64,000 nucleotides of DNA from Bacteroidales bacterium (lineage in GTDB: Bacteria; Bacteroidota; Bacteroidia; Bacteroidales; P3). The DNA lies in contig JAKVOZ010000003.1 in the NCBI GenBank assembly GCA_022482545.1, positions 96,285 through 160,284 on the forward strand. The letters are read 5' to 3'. How positions within the stretch are numbered: the stretch's first letter is position 1; the number at the start of each line of letters is the position of its first letter. Positions 43,438 to 52,432 of this stretch are shown here, in pieces. A program made the translations under genes and the position numbers. The notes beneath the pieces were generated by a model. That model was given only the letters and a program-made list of their open reading frames with translations, was not told where the DNA came from and did not search any database.

Positions 43438-44544
43438 ATGACTAATAATACTCTAAGATTAATAAAAGTAAAGAAAGATATAAAATCTAACCTAAATCCC
43501 TTTCAAATGATTTATGTTGAAAATACATATAATCGTGCTTTAAATAAGAATATTCAAAAAGAATATAAATCAATAGTTGAACTAATAAATAAAGAACTTT
43601 TTCTTAATTTCTATTACAATCCTTATATTTTTAAAAAAGAAGTCAATAAAAAAATAATAAAATACAATTTCCCTTATTGTAAAAATATTAGATTAAATAA
43701 ATATAAAAAATTATTAAGTAATGACTTCTTAATGGATTACTTAATAGATGTAGATAAAGATAATTTTCCTCCTTCTTTTATTGAGCATAAATGTGAGAAA
43801 GACGATTGCTACGTATATTATGCTATGGCTTTAAGTGAAAATATTAGCATAACTCAACAAATAAAAATCTTTCGTTATTTAATGAATCAATATTCAAAAA
43901 AGGAGCACCCTATATCTAACAGTTTTAATGGTATTCAGTTTTGTATTGGACCTAGCGAGCAAGAGAAGAAGGAACTAGAAGAGAAGAATAAGGAAGCCTA
44001 TATCCCTCCTACCGAAGATTTTGCTGATGAACATTTTGATTCTGTTTCATTGAATTTAATGGAAGATGTACATAGAAAAATAGCACAGTTAAGAACATAC
44101 GGAATTAGTGAATTAGTTATAAGAAAACTTTTTGAAAAGAAAGATAATTTAAGTAGGTTAGTTATCACAAAAAAGAATAAGATAATATTACCTGATTACA
44201 ATAAACTTGAAATAGATATGCGACCAATGGATAAAAGTGTGTATTTATTGTTTCTAAGACATAAAGAAGGCATACTATTTAAAAACCTTAGTGATTATAA
44301 AGAAGAATTGATTGAAATTTATTCTCATTTAGGTAATCGCAAAAACAATGATGTTATATTGAAGAGTATTGATGATATAACCAATCCTTTAAAGAACTCA
44401 ATTAATGAAAAATGTTCAAGAATAAGAGAAGCATTTGTTAAAGAGTTTAGTGATGATTTAGCAATAAACTATTATATTACAGGTAAAAAAGGAGAACCAA
44501 AGAAAATAATACTACCAGAGAATTTAATCATTTGGGAAAAATAA
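43438..44544 (+). CDS. Conserved protein of unknown function next to the methylase
   Basis: 368 residues, cytosolic, no signal peptide or membrane helix. The N-terminal half is lysine/asparagine-rich and poorly defined. The C-terminal half is more ordered: PDYNKLEIDMRPMDKSVYLLF followed by RHKEGILFKNLSDYKEELIEIY, then SINEKCSRIREAF and NYYITGKKGEPKKIILP. From memory this C-terminal region is widespread in Bacteroidetes hypothetical proteins. I see no PD-(D/E)XK, HNH or GIY-YIG signature, so I do not call it a restriction enzyme. Confidence 0.6.
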   Translation: MTNNTLRLIKVKKDIKSNLNPFQMIYVENTYNRALNKNIQKEYKSIVELINKELFLNFYYNPYIFKKEVNKKIIKYNFPYCKNIRLNKYKKLLSNDFLMDYLIDVDKDNFPPSFIEHKCEKDDCYVYYAMALSENISITQQIKIFRYLMNQYSKKEHPISNSFNGIQFCIGPSEQEKKELEEKNKEAYIPPTEDFADEHFDSVSLNLMEDVHRKIAQLRTYGISELVIRKLFEKKDNLSRLVITKKNKIILPDYNKLEIDMRPMDKSVYLLFLRHKEGILFKNLSDYKEELIEIYSHLGNRKNNDVILKSIDDITNPLKNSINEKCSRIREAFVKEFSDDLAINYYITGKKGEPKKIILPENLIIWEK

Positions 44545-44628
44545 AACCTCTCTTAATACTCTAACAGCAGTACAATTCCGCTGACGTAGAGTATTAAAAA
44601 GAGGTGTTGTAATATGATCAATTATTTA
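44537..44628 (-). ncRNA. Candidate small RNA between the unknown gene and tRNA-Asp
   Basis: Leftward, a TACCTTTG promoter (44641-44634) is followed by about 23 nt, then one long hairpin (arms 44588-44605 and 44546-44562, stem ACCTCTTTTTAATACTCT with an inner CAGC/GCTG helix) and finally TTTTATTTTT. The predicted RNA is about 85-92 nt and its 3' end is antisense to the last codons of the gene at 43438. It could instead be only a terminator for that gene, but no T tract follows on the plus strand. Confidence 0.4.
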
Positions 44629-44633
44629 TTTTA

Positions 44634-44641
44634 CAAAGGTA
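44634..44641 (-). promoter_or_regulatory. -7 element of the candidate small RNA
   Basis: CAAAGGTA reads TACCTTTG leftward, with a TTTG about 21 bp further upstream as a possible -33 contact. No gene lies downstream on this strand except the candidate RNA. Confidence 0.45.
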
Positions 44642-44730
44642 CAATTTATTTTCAATAAAAGACAAAGAAAATGAATTACAAGCCTTGTAAATGATAAGAA
44701 ATAAAAACTAACCGGCAGCAAAAACGCAAT

Positions 44731-44762
44731 AAAAAAAGGTAACTGATTATTTATCAATTACC
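44731..44762 (-). terminator. Terminator of tRNA-Asp
   Basis: Leftward GGTAATTGAT / ATCAGTTACC (one mismatch) followed by seven T, 12 bp after the tRNA 3' end. Confidence 0.75.
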
Positions 44763-44773
44763 TTATTTTTGTT

Positions 44774-44851
44774 TGGCGGTTCGGACGAGACTCGGACTCG
44801 CGACCCCATGCGTGACAGGCATGTATTCTAACCAAACTGAACTACCGAACC
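44774..44851 (-). tRNA. tRNA-Asp (GTC)
   Basis: Acceptor GGTTCGG / CCGAACC, anticodon stem CATGC / GCATG with loop CTGTCAC (anticodon GTC), T arm with the GAGTCCGAGTCTC form. Discriminator G and an encoded CCA are included in the coordinates. Own promoter at 44884-44877. Confidence 0.96.
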
Positions 44852-44876
44852 GTTCATTCTTCGCTTAATTGCGTTG

Positions 44877-44884
44877 CAAAAATA
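44877..44884 (-). promoter_or_regulatory. -7 promoter element of tRNA-Asp
   Basis: CAAAAATA reads TATTTTTG leftward, 26 bp before the tRNA 5' end. Confidence 0.65.
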
Positions 44885-44968
44885 CTACTATTTTTTATTC
44901 TACCAAAACTTTTTTAATATTTTTTTCATTTTTTCTTCATTTTATTTTGTTAATACATTGATTTATTA

Positions 44969-44976
44969 TAATTTTG
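44969..44976 (+). promoter_or_regulatory. -7 promoter element of tmRNA
   Basis: TAATTTTG matches TAnnTTTG, 25 bp before the tmRNA 5' end. Confidence 0.65.
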
Positions 44977-45000
44977 CACCCTCAAATTATTTAAACATTT

Positions 45001-45396
45001 GGGCTTGGACTGGTTTTGACAGCAAGGTAAATGGTTAAGTAAGCACGCAGATACAGGTAACAATTATCTTAAAACTTGGTTACAACAAAATTAATTGGCG
45101 AAAATAACTACGCTCTTGCTGCTTAATCGAAGTTTAGTAGGTTAATCTTTATCGGATAAAGTTTCCGAGCAAGACATCTCTCCAAGGCTTTGTCCTATGG
45201 CTACGGGTAAAGGGGTGCATCGTTCAATAGGAATAGTCATTGTGAGGCTTCGGCATTTTGATGAAAAATTTAGAAGATAAGAAACAAGTGGGACGTCTAT
45301 CTCCTTTTCTTGTTTTTGACAATCCAAGATAGAATAAGCGTGTAGAAAGCTTAGTTGTTTCTTGTTTGGACTAGGGTTCGAATCCCTACAGGTCCA
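45001..45396 (+). ncRNA. ssrA: Transfer-messenger RNA (tmRNA)
   Basis: Rescues ribosomes stalled on broken messages. The 5' GGGCTTG pairs with the 3' CAGGTCC, the T arm GGGTTCGAATCCC is intact, and the discriminator is A. The tag reading frame at 45097-45126 encodes GENNYALAA then TAA, the Bacteroidetes form. CCA is not encoded. One-piece, not permuted. Confidence 0.95.
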
Positions 45397-45416
45397 CTTC
45401 TTAATATAAAATAATT

Positions 45417-45476
45417 AAAACGAAGAAATAATTGATTATAACGAAAAGATAATCAATTATTTCTTCGTTTTATTTT
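45417..45476 (+). terminator. tmRNA terminator built from two 21-bp repeat units
   Basis: A perfect 23-bp stem (starting AAAACGAAGAAATAATTG, loop 45440-45448) followed by ATTTTTA. The hairpin consists of 21-bp units at 45425 and 45446; the second differs at two positions from the unit at 55152, and the left arm equals the repeat at 11379. Confidence 0.8.
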
Positions 45477-45560
45477 TATACTGTGTTAATCAATATTATG
45501 GGTTGATTAGTAGTCTTTATGAAAAAGCACTCCACTTATTATAAATATATTATAAAAGCA

Positions 45561-45602
45561 AAATAGTTCTTTAATCCATTTCAACGGAATAAAGAACTAT
45601 TT
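45561..45602 (-). repeat. Palindromic repeat copy at the ppiD 3' end
   Basis: AAATAGTTCTTTA pairs with TAAAGAACTATTT. Over 40 bp it is the reverse complement of the dut terminator at 20425-20464 with a single mismatch. It probably ends ppiD transcription. Two further short stems (CTAACGC/GCGTTAG at 45624-45653 and GTCGG/CCGAC at 45665-45680) lie between it and the stop. Confidence 0.7.
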
Positions 45603-45686
45603 TGTTTTTCTTCTTGTAATAATCTAACGCCATCAATAAATAATATGCGTTAGCAAACATTCTTGTCGGTTATTGCCGACTATCTA

Positions 45687-47825
45687 TTAATAGAAGAATG
45701 AGAAATTGTTTTTCATCTTAGCCTTAGAAATCAATACTGTGATTGGTTGTCTTAGTTGTGCAGTACGTTGATTTGATAACATATTATATTGTTGGCAAAT
45801 CATTCTATAATCTTCTTTTTGAGGACGTTTGCTTATTCTATCAACTTGAACAACATAAACACCATTAAATCCTTTAATAGGTTTTTGCATTCCTATGTTG
45901 CGAACAGCAGATAAAGTACCAATAACTCTCATTTCTGCTCCTGCTTTTACAAAATATGGAGAAGAAAAATCTATTCCCATTGCAGTATCAACAACACCAC
46001 CTGCTTTTAATACAAATTCATCAATTGTTTTAGCAGTCTTTAATATTGTATTAGCCTTAGCCATTAATTTCTCTGCTTTCTTTTCTATCTTAACTTGTGC
46101 TTCAATATATGGTTTTACTTGTTCTAATGGAAGGATACCTTTTTTCTTTATATCTTTTAATCCAACAACCAAGAACATATCTTGAACTTCATATATCTCT
46201 GGAGCAGCATCACCTTTACTTGTCTTTTTATTAAATGCCCAACGAATAACTTCTCTTGCATAAGGAGTACCATCTAATTGGTATGCCATTTCATTAACTG
46301 TTGATGTTAAAACATTAAGATTTTGTTTTTGTGCTTGAGATGTTAAATCTGAAAGGTTCTTAACTTTTGATAAGAAGATATTTGCTTTATCTCTTGTATC
46401 ATTAATTGTTTTATCACTTGCTCTTATTCCAATAACTATTGTTGCAAGTTGAAGTTTATTTTTTGCTTGTGTTTTATCTTTAACCTTTATTATAAAGTGT
46501 CCAACACCGTTTGGTAAATTATAAACAAATATTCCATTTACAGGAGTACTACATATTTGAGAGAAAAGGTCGCCTTGTAGTTGTCCGTCCATCATCCAAC
46601 CTTCATCACCAAAATTGTTTTTAGCATTAGGGTCATCAGAACATTTAGCAACATTTGCTTCAAATAATGCAGGATTAGTTTTGAACATATTAAATAAGGA
46701 ATCAGTTAATTTCTTATCTTGTGCAGGCGTTCTTTTTATTTCATTGCTTGCTGTGTTATTCAATATTAATATTCTTGCAAATCTAACAGAGTCTGGTCTA
46801 TCTTGAATATCTGTTATTTTTCCCATAACCCAACTTTTACCAACTTGACGAGGAGCAATAAAACTACCAGCGCCTTTGCCTGCAATTATTGAATCAGGAA
46901 AAATGTTTTTAATAGCATCTCTTGTATAATAATTACTATCATATTTTTCATCAGAAGAAATTGAAACAAAACTTGCCATTTCATTGTTTGCCGTCGTTTG
47001 CAATTGAGAGAAAACACTCGCTACTGAATCATTAATCTTTGTTATATCTGTTGGTGATGGTTGAACATCAAACTTAACAAATTCAACATCTCTTAATTCA
47101 TCAGTAAGACGATACTCATTCTTATGTTCTTCATAATATTTTTTATAATCTTCTTCTGTTACTTTTATTTGGTTATCTGCAATAGAAGAGTATGGAAGAC
47201 AAACATAACGAGAGTCTGTTACTTGGTCATAAGTGTCGCTCATATGCTTAGCAATAGCTTTTGGCATATAAAAACTTTTGTTAAGTAAGCGTTCATATTT
47301 TTCTTGCAAACGTTCTTTTCTTACATAATTCTCAAAGTTTTTCCAATTTGTTTGTTCTTCTTGTGGAAGTTTATCAAATTGTGCTATATATTGCTTTATA
47401 GCTTGTGCATTATATTGACCTGTTTTTGGATCAGTAAAGTTTTGACGTACTATTTGAGGAATAAATGTTCCGAAAAACATATCATTCATTTCATCCTCAC
47501 CAACAATAATACCTAACTTGTCGCACTCTTGATTTAATAATTTCTCACTAACCAATTGTTGGAATGCTTGTTGTTTAGCTTGAAAACTCTGTTCTTGATT
47601 TAAAGCATTTGTTTTTGTTTGTTGCTTCATATTATTTTCAATGGTCGTTGTTGCTTCATCAAATTCATTGAAGTTAATATCAATACCATTAATTGAAGCA
47701 ATTTTACTTGGACGAGAATCTCCGTTCCTCGTTAATAAATCACTGAAAATAAATGCTAAAATTGCAATCGCAACAATAGCAACCGCAATGCCTCCTCTTT
47801 TTCTTATTTTTCCTATTATAGCCAT
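45687..47825 (-). CDS. ppiD: Periplasmic peptidyl-prolyl isomerase/chaperone PpiD (SurA-like)
   Basis: 712 residues: a short cytosolic N-terminus, one membrane anchor (about 13-31), a SurA-type N-terminal chaperone region starting ASINGIDINFNEFDEA, then a parvulin domain around 345-450 (VRFARILILNNT, FGDEGWMMDGQL, VGHFIIKVKDKTQ) and a second partial domain. It helps fold proteins leaving the Sec channel. Single-gene unit with its own promoter. Confidence 0.9.
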   Translation of the reverse strand: MAIIGKIRKRGGIAVAIVAIAILAFIFSDLLTRNGDSRPSKIASINGIDINFNEFDEATTTIENNMKQQTKTNALNQEQSFQAKQQAFQQLVSEKLLNQECDKLGIIVGEDEMNDMFFGTFIPQIVRQNFTDPKTGQYNAQAIKQYIAQFDKLPQEEQTNWKNFENYVRKERLQEKYERLLNKSFYMPKAIAKHMSDTYDQVTDSRYVCLPYSSIADNQIKVTEEDYKKYYEEHKNEYRLTDELRDVEFVKFDVQPSPTDITKINDSVASVFSQLQTTANNEMASFVSISSDEKYDSNYYTRDAIKNIFPDSIIAGKGAGSFIAPRQVGKSWVMGKITDIQDRPDSVRFARILILNNTASNEIKRTPAQDKKLTDSLFNMFKTNPALFEANVAKCSDDPNAKNNFGDEGWMMDGQLQGDLFSQICSTPVNGIFVYNLPNGVGHFIIKVKDKTQAKNKLQLATIVIGIRASDKTINDTRDKANIFLSKVKNLSDLTSQAQKQNLNVLTSTVNEMAYQLDGTPYAREVIRWAFNKKTSKGDAAPEIYEVQDMFLVVGLKDIKKKGILPLEQVKPYIEAQVKIEKKAEKLMAKANTILKTAKTIDEFVLKAGGVVDTAMGIDFSSPYFVKAGAEMRVIGTLSAVRNIGMQKPIKGFNGVYVVQVDRISKRPQKEDYRMICQQYNMLSNQRTAQLRQPITVLISKAKMKNNFSFFY

Positions 47826-47877
47826 AATATAAAGTTATTTTATTTAAAATCTTAATTTTAACTTAAATTTAAGTTTG

Positions 47878-47885
47878 CAAAATTA
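47878..47885 (-). promoter_or_regulatory. -7 promoter element of ppiD
   Basis: CAAAATTA reads TAATTTTG leftward, 53 bp before the start. Confidence 0.6.
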
Positions 47886-47959
47886 TGAATAAATTTGTTT
47901 AATATGAACTTTTATTAAAAAAAAATTAGAAAAATATATGATTTTCCTTCTTAATTGAC

Positions 47960-47967
47960 TAATTTTG
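47960..47967 (+). promoter_or_regulatory. -7 promoter element of the S41 protease gene
   Basis: TAATTTTG matches TAnnTTTG, 27 bp before the ATG at 47995; an apparent TTG start at 47965 falls inside this element. Confidence 0.65.
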
Positions 47968-47994
47968 CCACAAATTTTATTAATAAAACACAAA

Positions 47995-49656
47995 ATGAAA
48001 AACATTAAAAGAATAATTTCAATTATTGTATTAGCAATTATTTTACCTTTAAACATAATTGCCCAAAATGAAAATAGTAATCAAGAAGACAAAAGTTTTG
48101 AACTATCAAAGAATCTTGAAATATTTTCTGCTGTTTATAGAAACTTATATACAACTTATGTAGATGAGATAAAGCCTGGTGATTTAGTTAAGACAGCCAT
48201 TGATGCTATGCTTAACAAACTTGATCCTTACACAAACTATTATCCAGAATCTGAAATGGAAGATGTAAAACTTCAATTACTTGGACAATATGGTGGTATA
48301 GGAGCATTAATTCATCAAAACAAAGATAATGTTGTTATTTCAGAACCTTATGAAGATTTGCCAGCATACATAGCAGGGCTTAAAGCAGGAGATATTATTC
48401 TTGAAGTGAATGGACAAACAGCAAAAGGGAAAAACTCTGACCAAGTAAGAGAATATCTTCGCGGTCAAGCAGGTTCAACAATAACAATAAAAGTATTAAG
48501 AGATAATCAAGAAAAAACATTCTCCTTTAAAAGAAAAGAAATATCTCTTCCAAATGTTCCTTATAGCGGTATAGTAGGCGATAATATGGGATACATTAAA
48601 CTTAATGAATATACAAGAGATGCAGCCAATAATGTTCTTTATGCTTTCAATACCTTAAAAAAACAAAACATTAAAGGACTTATTGTTGATTTAAGAGGCA
48701 ATGGAGGCGGACTTTTGAATGAGGCAGTTGATATTGTAAATATTTTTGTTGATAAAGGACAAAGCGTTGTTAGCACAAAAGGTAAGACAGAAGATAAAAA
48801 CCAAACATTCAAAACATCTCATAAAGCAATAGATACCAATATACCTATTGTTGTTTTAGTTGATGGAAGCAGTGCATCAGCAAGTGAGATTACAGCAGGT
48901 TCTCTTCAAGATTTTGACCGTGCTGTTATTATGGGACAGAGAAGCTTTGGTAAGGGACTTGTTCAAAACATAATACCTTTAATATATAACTCTCAAATGA
49001 AGATAACTGTTTCTAAATATTATATACCAAGTGGAAGATGTATTCAAGCGATTGATTATTTTCATAGAGACAATAAAGGAAAAGCTGTTAAGGTGGCAGA
49101 CTCTCTTCGTACTGCTTTCAAAACAAAAAATGGTAGAACTGTTTATGATGGATACGGAATTGAACCCGATGTTTTAATAGAACCAGAATATGCAAGCAAC
49201 ATCTCAATAGCAATAATCACTAAGTTTCTTGCTTTTGATTATGCTACCGAATTTGTTAAGAAACACAAGACTATTCCACCAGCAAAAGATTTTGTGATAA
49301 CAGATGAAATATATGATGACTTTGTTGCTTTTGTTAAAGATAAAGATTATTCCTATAAAACAGAATCAGAAGAAGATTTGAAAGATTTGTTAGAAGATGT
49401 AAAGAAAGAAAAATATGATAGTGCAATACTTAATGAGATAAAAGATATTCAAACAAAACTTAATGATGATAAGAAGAACGACCTTTACAAATTCAAGAAA
49501 GATATTAAGGAAATACTTTTAAGTGAGATTGTAGTAAGGTATTATAATCAAAAAGGCAGAATAGAAGCAATGTTGAAGCTTGACCCAGAAGTAAAACAAG
49601 CTGTTGAACTACTAAATAATCAAGAGAAATATAAAAACATCTTGAAAATAAAATAA
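47995..49656 (+). CDS. C-terminal processing peptidase, S41 family
   Basis: 553 residues from the ATG at 47995, chosen because the TTG at 47965 overlaps the promoter and the signal peptide begins MKNIKRIISIIVLAIILPL. PDZ domain (about 75-160, PAYIAGLKAGDIILEVNG) followed by the S41 protease core with VDGSSASASEIT (catalytic serine near 292-295) and the lysine of GQRSFGKGLVQ. Carboxyl-terminal proteases trim or degrade periplasmic proteins. A coiled-coil C-terminal tail of about 150 residues follows. Confidence 0.92.
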   Translation: MKNIKRIISIIVLAIILPLNIIAQNENSNQEDKSFELSKNLEIFSAVYRNLYTTYVDEIKPGDLVKTAIDAMLNKLDPYTNYYPESEMEDVKLQLLGQYGGIGALIHQNKDNVVISEPYEDLPAYIAGLKAGDIILEVNGQTAKGKNSDQVREYLRGQAGSTITIKVLRDNQEKTFSFKRKEISLPNVPYSGIVGDNMGYIKLNEYTRDAANNVLYAFNTLKKQNIKGLIVDLRGNGGGLLNEAVDIVNIFVDKGQSVVSTKGKTEDKNQTFKTSHKAIDTNIPIVVLVDGSSASASEITAGSLQDFDRAVIMGQRSFGKGLVQNIIPLIYNSQMKITVSKYYIPSGRCIQAIDYFHRDNKGKAVKVADSLRTAFKTKNGRTVYDGYGIEPDVLIEPEYASNISIAIITKFLAFDYATEFVKKHKTIPPAKDFVITDEIYDDFVAFVKDKDYSYKTESEEDLKDLLEDVKKEKYDSAILNEIKDIQTKLNDDKKNDLYKFKKDIKEILLSEIVVRYYNQKGRIEAMLKLDPEVKQAVELLNNQEKYKNILKIK

Positions 49657-49698
49657 TCATTCTTTAATTTATAAAATTCTTTTAAAGAAAGAACATTA

Positions 49699-49830
49699 AC
49701 ATAATGGCATTATTGGTCGTCAATAATGCCATTATTGATTAATAATAATACGGTTATTGAATCGCAATAATGGCATTATTGAAAAACGAAACAAAGAAAG
49801 AATTGTTTAAGTCTTCAAAAGAATTGTTTA
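49699..49830. repeat. 22-bp palindrome array, sister of the one at 42017, with a 21-bp tail
   Basis: Palindrome units at 49699, 49721, 49743 and 49765 (22-bp period); the third carries the same ACGG variant as the array at 42017. The next bases (AAACAAAGAAAGAAT) are also shared. AAAGAATTGTTTA then occurs at 49797 and 49818, 21 bp apart. Confidence 0.85.
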
Positions 49831-49877
49831 TAGTATTGTTTTATTATCTTTTTTGAGAGAATTTAAAAATTAATTTG

Positions 49878-49885
49878 TAATTTTG
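49878..49885 (+). promoter_or_regulatory. -7 promoter element of the transglutaminase gene
   Basis: TAATTTTG matches TAnnTTTG, 30 bp before the ATG. Confidence 0.6.
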
Positions 49886-49915
49886 TAGCAATAAAACAAA
49901 TAAAAAATTAGAAAT

Positions 49916-52432
49916 ATGAAGAAAATACTTTCATTTATTCTTTTATATACTTTGGCTTTGAGTGGTTTTGCTCAAACAAAAGACTTAAACAAACAAGAAA
50001 AACAATATCTTGATTTTTTGTATCAGTATATGCCTCTTAGCGATAGAGCAGATTATGATACAAGTTTTTTTATCTCGCAAGTAAAAACAGCAATAATGGC
50101 AAAGAATACTTTTTCTTGGGGTAAGATTGTACCAGAAGAAATTTTTAAACACTTTGTTCTTGTGTATAGAGTGAATAATGAAAACTTGGATTCGGCAAGA
50201 GAGGTTATGTTTTCTATGATGAAAGATAGGATAAAGAATATGTCTATGTATGATGCTGCGTTGGAAGTTAATCATTGGTGTCATGAATATGTTAATTATA
50301 AAGGCTCTGATGGTAGAACTTCATCTCCACTTGCTACTATGAAGACTTCTTGGGGCAGATGTGGGGAAGAGAGTACGTTTGCGGTAACTGCATTGCGTAG
50401 TGTGGGTATTCCTGCTCGTCAATGTTATACTCCTCGTTGGGCTCACACAGATGACAACCACGCATGGGTAGAAGTTTGGATTGAAGGCAAATGGTATTTT
50501 CTTGGAGCTTGTGAACCTGAACCTAAATTGAATGTTGCATGGTTTACTGCACCAGCAAAACGTGCTATGATGGTACATTCTACTGTCTTTGGCAAATATA
50601 ACGGCAATGAAGAAACAAACTATTCTCAAAAACTATACTCTAAGATAAACCTTCTTAGTAATTATGCTCCAACAAAAAAACTAAACGTTAAGGTTGTTGA
50701 TGAAAAAGGTAAAGCGATTAAAGATGCAAATGTGTCTTTTGGACTTTACAATTATGCAGAATATTATCCTTTGGCAACAATTAAAACAAACAGTCAAGGC
50801 GTTGCATCTCTTACAACAGGGATTGGTGATTTGATGATATGGGCAGAAAAAGATAATCTTTATAATCAGCAACAAGCCTTTGCAAAAGATAAAGACATAA
50901 CAATAACTATAAAAAAGAATGCTTTAAATGAAGTAACTAATAAACATTTTACTTTAACGCCACCAATAGAACTGCCAATAGAAACAATAGATTCTGCATT
51001 AATAAAACAAAATGGAAGACGTATTGTTTATGAAGATAGTATTCGTAATAGTTATATTGCCACTTTTCCAGATAGTAACAAAATAGAAGAGTTTTGTAAT
51101 AAGGTTTCGATGTATGACAAGAAGGATGTAAAAGATGTTATCTTTCGTTCATGTGGAAATTACAAAGAGATAGAGAAAGTATTGCTTAGCAAGGAACCTT
51201 TTGCTATGAATATGCTTAAAATGGTTTATGATAAAGACCTTAGAGATGTGGAAAGCAGTGTTTTGATTGACCATTTAAAAACATACAATAATAGTAATAA
51301 ATCATCAAATCCTTCAGAATATATACTTAATCCAAGAATAGCATTAGAGAAGATAACACCTTGGAGAAGTTTTTTAAGAAAGAGTTTCATTAAACAAGAA
51401 AAAGATTTCACAAGAGACCCTCAAAATATAGCAAAATGGATAAATAACAACATAAAAGTAAATAATAGTGATAATTATTATGGAGTACCTATCTCGCCAA
51501 AAGGAATTTTGAAAATAAAGCAAGCAGATAAGACTTCTATTGAAATACTTTTTGTTGCCATTTGCCGAACGTTTAATATTGAATCAAGATATGAATGGGC
51601 AACAGGTAGAAGTCAATATAGATTAAATAGTCGTTCTGCTTGGCAATATGCGTTTAAAGAAAACAAATCACAAGAAACAAACAACTGTCTTTTGATTGTA
51701 AATAATGATATTAAGAACTCAATAAAGCCAGAGTATTATTCACAATTCACAATTCAAAAGTTAGAGAATAGTTATTTTAAGACATTAGATTACGAATATG
51801 ACCCACATTTTCTTTCTTTTCCAGATAGTCTTTATCTTAGTCAAGGAGAATATAGAATAGTTGCAGGCAATCGTTATAGTAGTGGAAAAGTAGAAGTAAA
51901 TGAAACATATTTTTCTCTAAAACCAAACACAACTAAAACAATTCAAGTAACTATTCCAGAACTTACAGAAAAGATAACAACTATTGGTAAGATTAATCTT
52001 AATCAAACAAAGCAAGTATTTAATGAAAACAAACAAGTTAATATTCAATCATTATCTAATAATAAGCCAATGGTTGTTGCAGTTATTGACCCTTACAAAG
52101 AGCCAAGTCGTCATTTGCTTGTAGATATTTCAAAGAGTAAAGATGATTTTGATAAACAAGCAACAACAATTGTTTTTGTTCTTGACAAGAGTCTTGTCAA
52201 TGATGATTTTTCTTTAAACACTTTTCCGCCTCTTCCAAAGAATACTATCTTTGTGCTTGATGAAAATAAAACAATAGAGAAACAAATAATAAAAGCAACT
52301 AACCTTAACTTTTTAAATAATTATCCTATTCTTACGTTAATAAATAATGATGAAGATATAGTATATCTTAGTCAAGGATATAGGATTTCATCACAAGAAG
52401 AGATTTTAAAAACCATTAAAAGATTGAAATGA
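49916..52432 (+). CDS. Secreted transglutaminase-like protein
   Basis: 838 residues with a signal peptide (about 1-20). The papain-like transglutaminase core lies at about 110-205: cysteine in GRCGEES (C149), then AHTDDNHAWVEVW (H182). A carboxypeptidase-regulatory-like beta domain follows (LNVKVVDEKGKAIKDANVSF, about 255-330), then a long C-terminal region. Bacteroidetes proteins of this build are thought to be periplasmic or surface peptidases; no characterised role is known to me. The next gene overlaps by 4 bp. Confidence 0.8.
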   Translation: MKKILSFILLYTLALSGFAQTKDLNKQEKQYLDFLYQYMPLSDRADYDTSFFISQVKTAIMAKNTFSWGKIVPEEIFKHFVLVYRVNNENLDSAREVMFSMMKDRIKNMSMYDAALEVNHWCHEYVNYKGSDGRTSSPLATMKTSWGRCGEESTFAVTALRSVGIPARQCYTPRWAHTDDNHAWVEVWIEGKWYFLGACEPEPKLNVAWFTAPAKRAMMVHSTVFGKYNGNEETNYSQKLYSKINLLSNYAPTKKLNVKVVDEKGKAIKDANVSFGLYNYAEYYPLATIKTNSQGVASLTTGIGDLMIWAEKDNLYNQQQAFAKDKDITITIKKNALNEVTNKHFTLTPPIELPIETIDSALIKQNGRRIVYEDSIRNSYIATFPDSNKIEEFCNKVSMYDKKDVKDVIFRSCGNYKEIEKVLLSKEPFAMNMLKMVYDKDLRDVESSVLIDHLKTYNNSNKSSNPSEYILNPRIALEKITPWRSFLRKSFIKQEKDFTRDPQNIAKWINNNIKVNNSDNYYGVPISPKGILKIKQADKTSIEILFVAICRTFNIESRYEWATGRSQYRLNSRSAWQYAFKENKSQETNNCLLIVNNDIKNSIKPEYYSQFTIQKLENSYFKTLDYEYDPHFLSFPDSLYLSQGEYRIVAGNRYSSGKVEVNETYFSLKPNTTKTIQVTIPELTEKITTIGKINLNQTKQVFNENKQVNIQSLSNNKPMVVAVIDPYKEPSRHLLVDISKSKDDFDKQATTIVFVLDKSLVNDDFSLNTFPPLPKNTIFVLDENKTIEKQIIKATNLNFLNNYPILTLINNDEDIVYLSQGYRISSQEEILKTIKRLK

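Noticed and set aside
43438..44544. Restriction endonuclease partner of the methylase
   Set aside because: No nuclease motif seen, separate promoter, and its C-terminal part looks like a general Bacteroidetes protein.
47965..47994. TTG start of the S41 protease at 47965
   Set aside because: It lies inside the -7 element TAATTTTG; the signal peptide begins at the ATG at 47995.
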